DNA of 20,781 bases from Utricularia gibba (GCA_002189035.1 NEEC01000185.1:1-20781), one strand, 5' to 3'; positions 1 to 10,516 are shown, counted from the first letter of the stretch. The notes: a model not told the origin generated them from the letters alone. Made by a program: numbers and translations.

Positions 1-1045
1 ATGTGACTTTTTTCCATCTTGATCGCATATCCGATGAAGTTTGACACATATGTTTGGCTGTTGATTGATTCAATTAGTTGCTATGATACTTCTGATTCTT
101 GATGCACATTCCATACACCATGTCTCTAGTGGCTATTTGATTCTTTTGCCGTGTATCCCATTTGCATCAATGTCGAGAACGAGAAGCACATTCTTAGACG
201 CAGCACCAAGAAAGGACACCTAAGACACTTTTCGTTGTGGCTTGTTTTTAATATGTCACAGTTATCGGACAAACGTAACTCCAAATTATAATACTTGGAG
301 CTCGAAAAGGGCTTCCCAACAGTGTGCTATGAAGAGCAAGGATCTGCATGTTATGCAAGAGGTGCTTCGCGGACCAGGATGTGCGACGTAGTCATTTCAT
401 TGCGCATCATCATTCGGGGTGCATCCTAAAAATCACACGTGCACGGGATTCATTAAAAATAAATATTTACGCATATCCAGAGTGTATAACAGTGTTGGGA
501 TAAGTGATGCCACGAAATTCATGATGTAGCATGTGACTTTTTTCCAACTTGATCGCATAGTAGATGAATTCTGACACCATATGTTGATGCATTTAGTTGC
601 TATGATACTTCTGATTCTTGATGCACCATTCCCGTATACATGTCTCTAGTGGCTATTTGATTCTTTTGCCTTGTATGTTGTTCGCATCAATTTCGAGAAC
701 ATGAAGCACATTATTAAATGCAGTCACCACGGAATGCACGTGAGACACTTTCGTTGTGGCCCTTTTTTAATATGTCCACAGTTATCGGACAAACGTAACT
801 CCAAATTATAATACTTGGAGCTCGAAAGGGCTTCCAAACAGTGTGCTATGAAGAGCAAGGATCTGCATGTTATGCAAGAGGTGTTTCGCGACCAGGATGT
901 GCGACGTAGTCATTTCATTGCGCATCACATTCGGGATGCAGCCGAAAAATCACACGTGCACCGGATTTGTTAAAAATAAATATTACGCATATCCTGAGTA
1001 TACAACAGTGTTGGGATAAGTGATGCCACGAAATTCATGATGTAA
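1..1045. repeat. HOR 1 (A1 1-529, B1 530-1045), deletion-rich
   Basis: A1 lacks the first C of the monomer and about six further single bases, for example GACACATATGTTTGG where clean copies read GACACCATATGTTTTGG. B1 is 516 bp, seven bases short, and has one C-to-A change in CTTCCAAACAG. Nearly all changes are losses of one base from a short run of identical bases. Confidence 0.9.
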
Positions 1046-2081
1046 CATGTGACTTTTTTCCATCTTGATCGCATATCCGATGAAGTTTGACACCATATGT
1101 TTTGGCTGTTGATTGATTCAATTAGTTGCTATGATACTTCTGATTCTTGATGCACCATTCCATACACCATGTCTCTAGTGGCTATTTGATTCTTTTGCCG
1201 TGTATCCCATTTGCATCAATGTCGAGAACGAGAAGCACATTCTTAGACGCAGCAAGAAAGGACACTAAGACACTTTTCGTTGTGGCTTGTTTTTAATATG
1301 TCCACAGTTATCGGACAAACGTAACTCCAAATTATAATACTTGGAGCTCGAAAAGGGCTTCCAACAGTGTGCTATGAAGAGCAAGGATCTGCATGTTATG
1401 CAAGAGGTGCTTCGCGGACCAGGATGTGCGACGTAGTCATTTCATTGCGCATCATCATTCGGGGTGCATCCTAAAAATCACACGTGCACGGGATTCATTA
1501 AAAATAAATATTTACGCATATCAGAGTGTATAACAGTGTTGGATAAGTGATGCCACGAAATTCATGATGTAGCATGTGACTTTTTCCAACTTGATCGCAT
1601 AGTAGATGAATTCTGACACATATGTTGATGCATTTAGTTGCTATGATACTTCTGATTCTTGATGCACCATTCCCGTATACCATGTCTCTAGTGGTATTTG
1701 ATTTTTTGCCTTGTATGTTGTTCGCATCAATTTCGAGAACATGAAGCACATTATTAAATGCAGTCACCGGAATGCCACGTGAGACACTTTCGTTGTGGCC
1801 CTTTTTTAATATGTCCACAGTTATCGGACAAACGTAACTCCAAATTATAATACTTGGAGCTCGAAAAGGGCTTCCAACAGTGTGCTATGAAGAGCAAGGA
1901 TCTGCATGTTATGCAAGAGGTGTTTCGCGGACCAGGATGTGCGACGTAGTCATTTCATTGCGCATCAATTCGGGATGCAGCCGAAAAATCACACGTGCAC
2001 GGATTTGTTAAAAATAATATTTACGCATATCCTGAGTATACAACAGTGTTGGATAAGTGATGCACGAAATTCATGATGTAA
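1046..2081. repeat. HOR 2 (A2 1046-1572, B2 1573-2081), most deletion-rich
   Basis: A2 is 527 bp, nine bases short, including a 4-bp loss in the CAGCCACCAAG region. B2 is 509 bp, 14 bases short, the most eroded full-span monomer outside the scrambled block. The deletions shift frames: the 106-codon open frame on the minus strand at 1498-1818 exists only because deletions merge two shorter frames. Confidence 0.9.
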
Positions 2082-3135
2082 CATGTGACTTTTTCCATTG
2101 ATCGCATATCCGATGAAGTTTGACACCATATGTTTTGGCTGTTGATTGATTCAATTAGTTGCTATGATACTTCTGATTCTTGATGCACCATTCCATACAC
2201 CATGTCTCTAGTGGCTATTTGATTCTTTTGCCGTGTATCCCATTTGCATCAATGTCGAGAACGAGAAGCACATTCTTAGACGCAGCCACCAAGAAAGGAC
2301 ACCTAAGACACTTTTCGTTGTGGCTTGTTTTTAATATGTCCACAGTTATCGGACAAACGTAACTCCAAATTATAATACTTGGAGCTCGAAAAGGGCTTCC
2401 CAACAGTGTGCTATGAAGAGCAAGGATCTGCATGTTATGCAAGAGGTGCTTCGCGGACCAGGATGTGCGACGTAGTCATTTCATTGCGCATCATCATTCG
2501 GGGTGCATCCTAAAAATCACACGTGCACGGGATTCATTAAAAATAAATATTTACGCATATCCAGAGTGTATAACAGTGTTGGGATAAGTGATGCCACGAA
2601 ATTCATGATGTAGCATGTGACTTTTTTCCAACTTGATCGCATAGTAGATGAATTCTGACACCATATGTTGATGCATTTAGTTGCTATGATACTTCTGATT
2701 CTTGATGCACCATTCCCGTATACCATGTCTCTAGTGGCTATTTGATTCTTTTGCCTTGTATGTTGTTCGCATCAATTTCGAGAACATGAAGCACATTATT
2801 AAATGCAGTCACCACGGAATGCCACGTGAGACACCTTTCGTTGTGGCCCTTTTTTAATATGTCCACAGTTATCGGACAAACGTAACTCCAAATTATAATA
2901 CTTGGAGCTCGAAAAGGGCTTCCCAACAGTGTGCTATGAAGAGCAAGGATCTGCATGTTATGCAAGAGGTGTTTCGCGGACCAGGATGTGCGACGTAGTC
3001 ATTTCATTGCGCATCACCATTCGGGATGCAGCCGAAAAATCACACGTGCACGGATTTGTTAAAAATAAATATTTACGCATATCCTGAGTATACAACAGTG
3101 TTGGGATAAGTGATGCCACGAAATTCATGATGTAA
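2082..3135. repeat. HOR 3 (A3 2082-2613, B3 2614-3135)
   Basis: A3 is 532 bp; three of its missing bases lie in the T-run and CCATCTTG at its start and one in ATTCCCATAC. B3 is 522 bp and lacks one C in GCACCGG. The deletion density drops sharply from here onward. Confidence 0.93.
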
Positions 3136-4194
3136 CATGTGACTTTTTTCCATCTTGATCGCATATCCGATGAAGTTTGACACCATATGTTTTGGCTGTT
3201 GATTGATTCAATTAGTTGCTATGATACTTCTGATTCTTGATGCACCATTCCCATACACCATGTCTCTAGTGGCTATTTGATTCTTTTGCCGTGTATCCCA
3301 TTTGCATCAATGTCGAGAACGAGAAGCACATTCTTAGACGCAGCCACCAAGAAAGGACACCTAAGACACTTTTCGTTGTGGCTTGTTTTTAATATGTCCA
3401 CAGTTATCGGACAAACGTAACTCCAAATTATAATACTTGGAGCTCGAAAAGGGCTTCCCAACAGTGTGCTATGAAGAGCAAGGATCTGCATGTTATGCAA
3501 GAGGTGCTTCGCGGACCAGGATGTGCGACGTAGTCATTTCATTGCGCATCATCATTCGGGGTGCATCCTAAAAATCACACGTGCACGGGATTCATTAAAA
3601 ATAAATATTTACGCATATCCAGAGTGTATAACAGTGTTGGGATAAGTGATGCCACGAAATTCATGATGTAGCATGTGACTTTTTTCCAACTTGATCGCAT
3701 AGTAGATGAATTCTGACACCATATGTTGATGCATTTAGTTGCTATGATACTTCTGATTCTTGATGCACCATTCCCGTATACCATGTCTCTAGTGGCTATT
3801 TGATTCTTTTGCCTTGTATGTTGTTCGCATCAATTTCGAGAACATGAAGCACATTATTAAATGCAGTCACCACGGAATGCCACGTGAGACACCTTTCGTT
3901 GTGGCCCTTTTTTAATATGTCCACAGTTATCGGACAAACGTAACTCCAAATTATAATACTTGGAGCTCGAAAAGGGCTTCCCAACAGTGTGCTATGAAGA
4001 GCAAGGATCTGCATGTTATGCAAGAGGTGTTTCGCGGACCAGGATGTGCGACGTAGTCATTTCATTGCGCATCACCATTCGGGATGCAGCCGAAAAATCA
4101 CACGTGCACCGGATTTGTTAAAAATAAATATTTACGCATATCCTGAGTATACAACAGTGTTGGGATAAGTGATGCCACGAAATTCATGATGTAA
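3136..4194. repeat. HOR 4 (A 536 + B 523), canonical
   Basis: First full-length canonical dimer: A4 3136-3671, B4 3672-4194. No length change is seen in either half. Confidence 0.96.
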
Positions 4195-5251
4195 CATGTG
4201 ACTTTTTTCCATCTTGATCGCATATCCGATGAAGTTTGACACCATATGTTTTGGCTGTTGATTGATTCAATTAGTTGCTATGATACTTCTGATTCTTGAT
4301 GCACCATTCCCATACACCATGTCTCTAGTGGCTATTTGATTCTTTTGCCGTGTATCCCATTTGCATCAATGTCGAGAACGAGAAGCACATTCTTAGACGC
4401 AGCCACCAAGAAAGGACACCTAAGACACTTTTCGTTGTGGCTTGTTTTTAATATGTCCACAGTTATCGGACAAACGTAACTCCAAATTATAATACTTGGA
4501 GCTCGAAAAGGGCTTCCCAACAGTGTGCTATGAAGAGCAAGGATCTGCATGTTATGCAAGAGGTGCTTCGCGGACCAGGATGTGCGACGTAGTCATTTCA
4601 TTGCGCATCATCATTCGGGGTGCATCCTAAAAATCACACGTGCACGGGATTCATTAAAAATAAATATTTACGCATATCCAGAGTGTATAACAGTGTTGGG
4701 ATAAGTGATGCCACGAAATTCATGATGTAGCATGTGACTTTTTTCCAACTTGATCGCATAGTAGATGAATTCTGACACCATATGTTGATGCATTTAGTTG
4801 CTATGATACTTCTGATTCTTGATGCACCATTCCCGTATACCATGTCTCTAGTGGCTATTTGATTCTTTTGCCTTGTATGTTGTTCGCATCAATTTCGAGA
4901 ACATGAAGCACATTATTAAATGCAGTCACCACGGAATGCCACGTGAGACACCTTTCGTTGTGGCCTTTTTTAATATGTCCACAGTTATCGGACAAACGTA
5001 ACTCCAAATTATAATACTTGGAGCTCGAAAAGGGCTTCCCAACAGTGTGCTATGAAGAGCAAGGATCTGCATGTTATGCAAGAGGTGTTTCGCGGACCAG
5101 GATGTGCGACGTAGTCATTTCATTGCGCATCACCATTCGGGATGCAGCCGAAAAATCACACGTGCACGGATTCATTAAAAATAAATATTTACGCATATCC
5201 TGAGTATACAACAGTGTTGGGATAAGTGATGCCACGAAATTCATGATGTAA
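4195..5251. repeat. HOR 5 (A5 4195-4730, B5 4731-5251)
   Basis: A5 is canonical. B5 is 521 bp. It lost one C before the T-run near 4965 and one C near 5167, where it also reads ATTCATT, the A-type form, instead of B's ATTTGTT. The sequence on both sides is B-type. Confidence 0.95.
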
Positions 5252-6305
5252 CATGTGACTTTTTTCCATCTTGATCGCATATCCGATGAAGTTTGACACC
5301 ATATGTTTTGGCTGTTGATTGATTCAATTAGTTGCTATGATACTTCTGATTCTTGATGCACCATTCCCATACACCATGTCTCTAGTGGCTATTTGATTCT
5401 TTTGCCGTGTATCCCATTTGCATCAATGTCGAGAACGAGAAGCACATTCTTAGACGCAGCCACCAAGAAAGGACACCTAAGACACTTTTCGTTGTGGCTT
5501 GTTTTTAATATGTCCACAGTTATCGGACAAACGTAACTCCAAATTATAATACTTGGAGCTCGAAAAGGGCTTCCCAACAGTGTGCTATGAAGAGCAAGGA
5601 TCTGCATGTTATGCAAGAGGTGCTTCGCGGACCAGGATGTGCGACGTAGTCATTTCATTGCGCATCATCATTCGGGGTGCATCCTAAAAATCACACGTGC
5701 ACGGGATTCATTAAAAATAAATATTTACGCATATCCAGAGTGTATAACAGTGTTGGGATAAGTGATGCCACGAAATTCATGATGTAGCATGTGACTTTTT
5801 TCCAACTTGATCGCATAGTAGATGAATTCTGACACCATATGTTGATGCATTTAGTTGCTATGATACTTCTGATTCTTGATGCACCATTCCCGTATACCAT
5901 GTCTCTAGTGGCTATTTGATTCTTTTGCCTTGTATGTTGTTCGCATCAATTTCGAGAACATGAAGCACATTATTAAATGCAGTCACCACGGAATGCCACG
6001 TGAGACACCTTTCGTTGTGGCCCTTTTTTAATATGTCACAGTTATCGGACAAACGTAACTCCAAATTATAATACTTGGAGCTCGAAAGGGCTTCCCAACA
6101 GTGTGCTATGAAGAGCAAGGATCTGCATGTTATGCAAGAGGTGTTCGCGGACCAGGATGTGCGACGTAGTCATTTCATTGCGCATCACATTCGGGGTGCA
6201 TCCTAAAAATCACACGTGCACGGATTCATTAAAAATAAATATTTACGCATATCCAGAGTGTATAACAGTGTTGGGATAAGTGATGCCACGAAATTCATGA
6301 TGTAA
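5252..6305. repeat. HOR 6 (A6 5252-5787, mosaic B6 5788-6305)
   Basis: A6 is canonical. B6 is 518 bp, with five one-base losses, and its 3' part is A-type from about 6193 to 6266 before returning to the B-type end GATGTAAC. It is the clearest mixed monomer in the array. Confidence 0.95.
6193..6266. repeat. A-type patch inside a B monomer (conversion tract)
   Basis: This stretch has the A-type markers GGGGTGCATCC, ATTCATT and CCAGAGTGTATAAC, where every other clean B copy has GGGATGCAGCC, ATTTGTT and CTGAGTATACAAC. Upstream the copy is B-type (CCTTGTATGTTG and ACATGAAGC), and its last bases GATGTAAC are B-type. The maximal tract is about 6188-6304. Known satellite biology would explain it as gene conversion or a double crossover; a chimeric assembly is also possible. 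Confidence 0.8.
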
Positions 6306-7361
6306 CATGTGACTTTTTTCCATCTTGATCGCATATCCGATGAAGTTTGACACCATATGTTTTGGCTGTTGATTGATTCAATTAGTTGCTATGATACTTC
6401 TGATTCTTGATGCACCATTCCCATACACCATGTCTCTAGTGGCTATTTGATTCTTTTGCCGTGTATCCCATTTGCATCAATGTCGAGAACGAGAAGCACA
6501 TTCTTAGACGCAGCCACCAAGAAAGGACACCTAAGACACTTTTCGTTGTGGCTTGTTTTTAATATGTCCACAGTTATCGGACAAACGTAACTCCAAATTA
6601 TAATACTTGGAGCTCGAAAAGGGCTTCCCAACAGTGTGCTATGAAGAGCAAGGATCTGCATGTTATGCAAGAGGTGCTTCGCGGACCAGGATGTGCGACG
6701 TAGTCATTTCATTGCGCATCATCATTCGGGGTGCATCCTAAAAATCACACGTGCACGGGATTCATTAAAAATAAATATTTACGCATATCCAGAGTGTATA
6801 ACAGTGTTGGGATAAGTGATGCCACGAAATTCATGATGTAGCATGTGACTTTTTTCCAACTTGATCGCATAGTAGATGAATTCTGACACCATATGTTGAT
6901 GCATTTAGTTGCTATGATACTTCTGATTCTTGATGCACCATTCCCGTATACCATGTCTCTAGTGGCTATTTGATTCTTTTGCCTTGTATGTTGTTCGCAT
7001 CAATTTCGAGAACATGAAGCACATTATTAAATGCAGTCACCACGGAATGCCACGTGAGACACCTTTCGTTGTGGCCCTTTTTTAATATGTCCACAGTTAT
7101 CGGACAAACGTAACTCCAAATTATAATACTTGGAGCTCGAAAGGGCTTCCCAACAGTGTGCTATGAAGAGCAAGGATCTGCATGTTATGCAAGAGGTGTT
7201 TCGCGGACCAGGATGTGCGACGTAGTCATTTCATTGCGCATCACCATTCGGGATGCAGCCGAAAAATCACACGTGCACCGGATTTTAAAAATAAATATTT
7301 ACGCATATCCTGAGTATACAACAGTGTTGGGATAAGTGATGCCACGAAATTCATGATGTAA
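6306..7361. repeat. HOR 7 (A7 6306-6841, B7 6842-7361)
   Basis: A7 is canonical. B7 is 520 bp: one A is lost from the CGAAAAGGG run near 7140 and two bases are lost in GGATTTGTTAAAA, giving GGATTTTAAAA near 7280. The same 2-bp loss recurs in the B copy at 18735-19255. Confidence 0.95.
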
Positions 7362-8342
7362 CATGTGACTTTTTTCCATCTTGATCGCATATCCGATGAA
7401 GTTTGACACCATATGTTTTGGCTGTTGATTGATTCAATTAGTTGCTATGATACTTCTGATTCTTGATGCACCATTCCCATACACCATGTCTCTAGTGGCT
7501 ATTTGATTCTTTTGCCGTGTATCCCATTTGCATCAATGTCGAGAACGAGAAGCACATTCTTAGACGCAGCCACCAAGAAAGGACACCTAAGACACTTTTC
7601 GTTGTGGCTTGTTTTTAATATGTCCACAGTTATCGGACAAACGTAACTCCAAATTATAATACTTGGAGCTCGAAAAGGGCTTCCCAACAGTGTGCTATGA
7701 AGAGCAAGGATCTGCATGTTATGCAAGAGGTGCTTCGCGGACCAGGATGTGCGACGTAGTCATTTCATTGCGCATCATCATTCGGGTGCATCCTAAAAAT
7801 CACACGTGCACGGGATTCATTAAAAATAAATATTTACGCATATCCAGAGTGTATAACAGTGTTGGGATAAGTGATGCCACGAAATTCATGATGTAGCATG
7901 TGACTTTTTTCCAACTTGATCGCATAGTAGATGAATTCTGACACCATATGTTGATGCATTTAGTTGCTATGATACTTCTGATTCTTGATGCACCATTCCC
8001 GTATACCATGTCTCTAGTGGCTATTTGATTCTTTTGCCTTGTATGTTGTTCGCATCAATTTCGAGAACATGAAGCACATTATTAAATGCAGTCACCACGG
8101 AATGCCACGTGAGACACCTTTCGTTGTGGCCCTTTTTTAATATGTCACAGTTATCGGACAAACGTAACTCCAAATTATAATACTTGGAGCTCGAAAAGGG
8201 CTTCCCAACAGTGTGCTATGAAGAGCAAGGATCTGCATGTTATGCAAGAGGTGCACCAGGATGTGCGACGTAGTCATTTCATTGCGCATCGCATGTGCAA
8301 TGCATATCCAGCAGTATAAGTGATGCTTGAAATTGGATGTAG
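7362..8342. repeat. HOR 8 (A8 7362-7896, B8 7897-8342 with collapsed tail)
   Basis: A8 is 535 bp: one G is lost in ATTCGGGGTGC, the only length change among the regular A copies after 3136. B8 is normal to about 8250 apart from one C lost in ATGTCCACAG. Its remaining tail is squeezed from about 168 to 94 bp and ends in GGATGTAG, the A-type ending. Confidence 0.85.
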
Positions 8343-8575
8343 CCACGTGACCCAATACCATGTGTGTGGCTATTTGAATGAGTTCTCATGCATGTTATGT
8401 TGATGTTTTAGTTGCTATGATACTACCATTTCATTGCGCATGCACCGATTGCACCGCATATCCTGACCAGTGTCTTCATGATGTGTGACTATCTTGATTC
8501 CGATGAAGTTTGACAGTTATTGATTGTTGCTACATTCTTGATGCACGTCTCTAGTGGCTATTTGAATGCATCAAT
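8251..8575. other. Scrambled, condensed satellite block
   Basis: About 325 bp made of short fragments, mostly 8-30 bp, that each match some part of the monomer, in forward orientation, separated by skips and single changes. Examples are TTTTAGTTGCTATGATACT, CATTTCATTGCGCAT, TCCGATGAAGTTTGAC and TCTCTAGTGGCTATTTGA. Two monomer joins are passed (near 8342 and 8483), so the block stands for a collapsed B tail, one shortened monomer of about 141 bp and the squeezed start of A9. The 8248-to-8576 interval is 328 bp, close to the 345 bp between the same landmarks in the previous unit, although its content is different. It may be real degenerate satellite or a failed consensus. Confidence 0.8.
8343..8483. 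repeat. Extremely shortened B-like monomer
   Basis: It begins with CACGTGACC, like a monomer start. It then has AATACCATGT and GTGGCTATTTGA, steps back to the B-type TTATGTTGATG and TAGTTGCTATGATACT, and then jumps to CATTTCATTGCGCAT and the B-type tail CATATCCTGA. The order is therefore not fully colinear with a normal monomer. Boundaries are approximate. Confidence 0.6.
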
Positions 8576-9458
8576 GTCGAGAACGAGAAGCACATTCTTA
8601 GACGCAGCCACCAAGAAAGGACACCTAAGACACTTTTCGTTGTGGCTTGTTTTTAATATGTCCACAGTTATCGGACAAACGTAACTCCAAATTATAATAC
8701 TTGGAGCTCGAAAAGGGCTTCCCAACAGTGTGCTATGAAGAGCAAGGATCTGCATGTTATGCAAGAGGTGCTTCGCGGACCAGGATGTGCGACGTAGTCA
8801 TTTCATTGCGCATCATCATTCGGGGTGCATCCTAAAAATCACACGTGCACGGGATTCATTAAAAATAAATATTTACGCATATCCAGAGTGTATAACAGTG
8901 TTGGGATAAGTGATGCCACGAAATTCATGATGTAGCATGTGACTTTTTTCCAACTTGATCGCATAGTAGATGAATTCTGACACCATATGTTGATGCATTT
9001 AGTTGCTATGATACTTCTGATTCTTGATGCACCATTCCCGTATACCATGTCTCTAGTGGCTATTTGATTCTTTTGCCTTGTATGTTGTTCGCATCAATTT
9101 CGAGAACATGAAGCACATTATTAAATGCAGTCACCACGGAATGCCACGTGAGACACCTTTCGTTGTGGCCCTTTTTTAATATGTCCACAGTTATCGGACA
9201 AACGTAACTCCAAATTATAATACTTGGAGCTCGAAAAGGGCTTCCCAACAGTGTGCTATGAAGAGCAAGGATCTGCATGTTATGCAAGAGGTGTTTCGCG
9301 GACCAGGATGTGCGACGTAGTCATTTCATTGCGCATCACCATTCGGGATGCAGCCGAAAAATCACACGTGCACCGGATTTGTTAAAAATAAATATTTACG
9401 CATATCCTGAGTATACAACAGTGTTGGGATAAGTGATGCCACGAAATTCATGATGTAA
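8484..9458. repeat. HOR 9 (A9 8484-8935 with squeezed start, B9 8936-9458)
   Basis: The first 176 bp of A are reduced to about 92 bp, up to GTCGAGAACGAG at 8576. From there A9 and B9 are canonical, and the array resumes its exact period. Confidence 0.9.
8936..9458. repeat. Monomer type B, reference copy (523 bp)
   Basis: This is a clean example of B. It carries GAATTC (8972-8977), ATGCAT just after CATATGTTG, and CACGTG at 9145-9150, none of which A has at the same place. The A/B differences are uneven: about 33 of roughly 45 substitutions lie in the first 250 bp, none in the next 121 bp and about 12 in the last 150-165 bp. Full-length 523-bp copies begin at 3672, 8936, 13443, 14502, 16618 and 19792. 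Other B copies are 1-5 bp shorter through small deletions in their 3' half. Confidence 0.95.
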
Positions 9459-9743
9459 CATGTGACTTTTTTCCATCTTGATCGCATATCCGATGAAGTT
9501 TGACACCATATGTTTTGGCTGTTGATTGATTCAATTAGTTGCTATGATACTTCTGATTCTTGATGCACCATTCCCATACACCATGTCTCTAGTGGCTATT
9601 TGATTCTTTTGCCGTGTATCCCATTTGCATCAATGTCGAGAACGAGAAGCACATTCTTAGACGCAGCCACCAAGAAAGGACACCTAAGACACTTTTCGTT
9701 GTGGCTTGTTTTTAATATGTCCACAGTTATCGGACAAACGTAA

Positions 9744-9765
9744 CTCCAAATTATAATACTTGGAG
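9744..9765. other. 22-bp dyad in the invariant core (example)
   Basis: Arms CTCCAA (9744-9749) and TTGGAG (9760-9765) are exact inverted repeats around a 10-bp AT-rich centre that itself contains the palindrome ATTATAAT. It is followed by the overlapping palindrome GAGCTC at 9763-9768. The same dyad sits in every intact A (offset 286-307) and B (for example 9208-9229). Its role is unknown. The one large break in the array, at 12920/12921, falls in the left arm. Confidence 0.75.
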
Positions 9766-9809
9766 CTCGAAAAGGGCTTCCCAACAGTGTGCTATGAAGA
9801 GCAAGGATC

Positions 9810-9822
9810 TGCATGTTATGCA
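9810..9822. other. Small inverted repeat in the core (example)
   Basis: TGCAT and ATGCA are exact inverted arms separated by GTT. It is present in the core of all intact A and B monomers. The arms are short, so it may be chance. Confidence 0.5.
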
Positions 9823-9924
9823 AGAGGTGCTTCGCGGACCAGGATGTGCGACGTAGTCATTTCATTGCGCATCATCATTCGGGGTGCATCCTAAAAATCA
9901 CACGTGCACGGGATTCATTAAAAA

Positions 9925-9934
9925 TAAATATTTA
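9925..9934. other. AT-only palindrome in the monomer tail (example)
   Basis: TAAATATTTA is a perfect 10-bp palindrome inside the AT-rich stretch AAAAATAAATATTTA near the end of both monomer types. AT-rich tracts of this kind are common in satellite monomers and could affect bending or nucleosome placement. Confidence 0.5.
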
Positions 9935-10516
9935 CGCATATCCAGAGTGTATAACAGTGTTGGGATAAGTGATGCCACGAAATTCATGATGTAGCATGTG
10001 ACTTTTTTCCAACTTGATCGCATAGTAGATGAATTCTGACACCATATGTTGATGCATTTAGTTGCTATGATACTTCTGATTCTTGATGCACCATTCCCGT
10101 ATACCATGTCTCTAGTGGCTATTTGATTCTTTTGCCTTGTATGTTGTTCGCATCAATTTCGAGAACATGAAGCACATTATTAAATGCAGTCACCACGGAA
10201 TGCCACGTGAGACACCTTTCGTTGTGGCCCTTTTTTAATATGTCCACAGTTATCGGACAAACGTAACTCCAAATTATAATACTTGGAGCTCGAAAAGGGC
10301 TTCCCAACAGTGTGCTATGAAGAGCAAGGATCTGCATGTTATGCAAGAGGTGTTCGCGGACCAGGATGTGCGACGTAGTCATTTCATTGCGCATCACCAT
10401 TCGGGATGCAGCCGAAAAATCACACGTGCACCGGATTTGTTAAAAATAAATATTTACGCATATCCTGAGTATACAACAGTGTTGGGATAAGTGATGCCAC
10501 GAAATTCATGATGTAA

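Larger units (their letters stand above)
9709..9829. other. 121-bp core invariant between A and B (A example)
   Basis: From TTTTTAATATG to GCAAGAGGTG, clean A copies (9709-9829) and clean B copies (for example 9173-9293) are identical base for base. The two monomers differ at about 9% of sites overall and about 13% upstream, so roughly ten differences would be expected. The core recurs about 40 times in the window. The identity could reflect a protein-binding or nucleosome-positioning constraint, or frequent A-B conversion in this segment. No known binding motif is recognised in it. Confidence 0.85.
9459..9994. repeat. Monomer type A, reference copy (536 bp)
   Basis: This is a clean example of A. 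It differs from B by a 13-bp longer stretch after CATATG (offset about 57), by the block GTGTATCCCATTTGC instead of B's TTGTATGTTGTTCGC, and by the tail GGGGTGCATCCTAAAA instead of B's GGGATGCAGCCGAAAA. By row-by-row reading, the A copies from 3136 to 20314 all have length 536, apart from one 535-bp copy, the copy in the scrambled block and the two copies at the duplication. GC is about 42%. About 20 CpG dinucleotides are present, close to the number expected from base composition. Confidence 0.95.
9459..10516. repeat. HOR 10 (A10 9459-9994, B10 9995-10516)
   Basis: A10 is canonical. B10 is 522 bp: one T is lost in GAGGTGTTTCG, the same change seen in B6. Confidence 0.96.

Noticed and set aside
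1498-1818. Longest open frame (106 codons, minus strand)
   Set aside because: It is created by single-base deletions in the error-rich left end that fuse frames which are separate in all clean copies.
9690-9712. Possible CENP-B box at TTTCGTTGTGG
   Set aside because: It shares only TTCGTTG with the box; the required A and CGGG positions are not met in either A or B.
9750-9760. TATAAT as a bacterial -10 promoter element
   Set aside because: The context is a eukaryote-type satellite with no paired -35 element or gene downstream; AT-rich DNA yields such words by chance.
9596-9823. Recurring 75-codon minus-strand open frame in every A and B monomer
   Set aside because: In the A-specific and B-specific part of this frame, about 23 base differences give about 15 amino-acid replacements in 37 codons, many radical, so there is no sign of protein constraint. 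Recurrence is explained by tandem repetition, and no known domain is seen.
9899-9908. CACGTG as a G-box/E-box regulatory site
   Set aside because: It is a palindromic hexamer present in all copies with no associated gene; one six-base match is too weak.
9921-9931. AATAAA as a polyadenylation signal
   Set aside because: It lies in an AT-rich tract in every monomer, with no gene or transcript evidence nearby.
9484-9943. Internal subrepeat suggested by two copies of CGCATATCC in monomer A
   Set aside because: The match does not extend into the flanks and the spacing does not fit thirds of the monomer, so an internal triplication is not supported by eye.
9898-10107. Recurring 69-codon minus-strand open frame across the A-B join
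   Set aside because: It spans two monomers, has no recognisable domain, and its conservation only mirrors the DNA homogeneity of the array.
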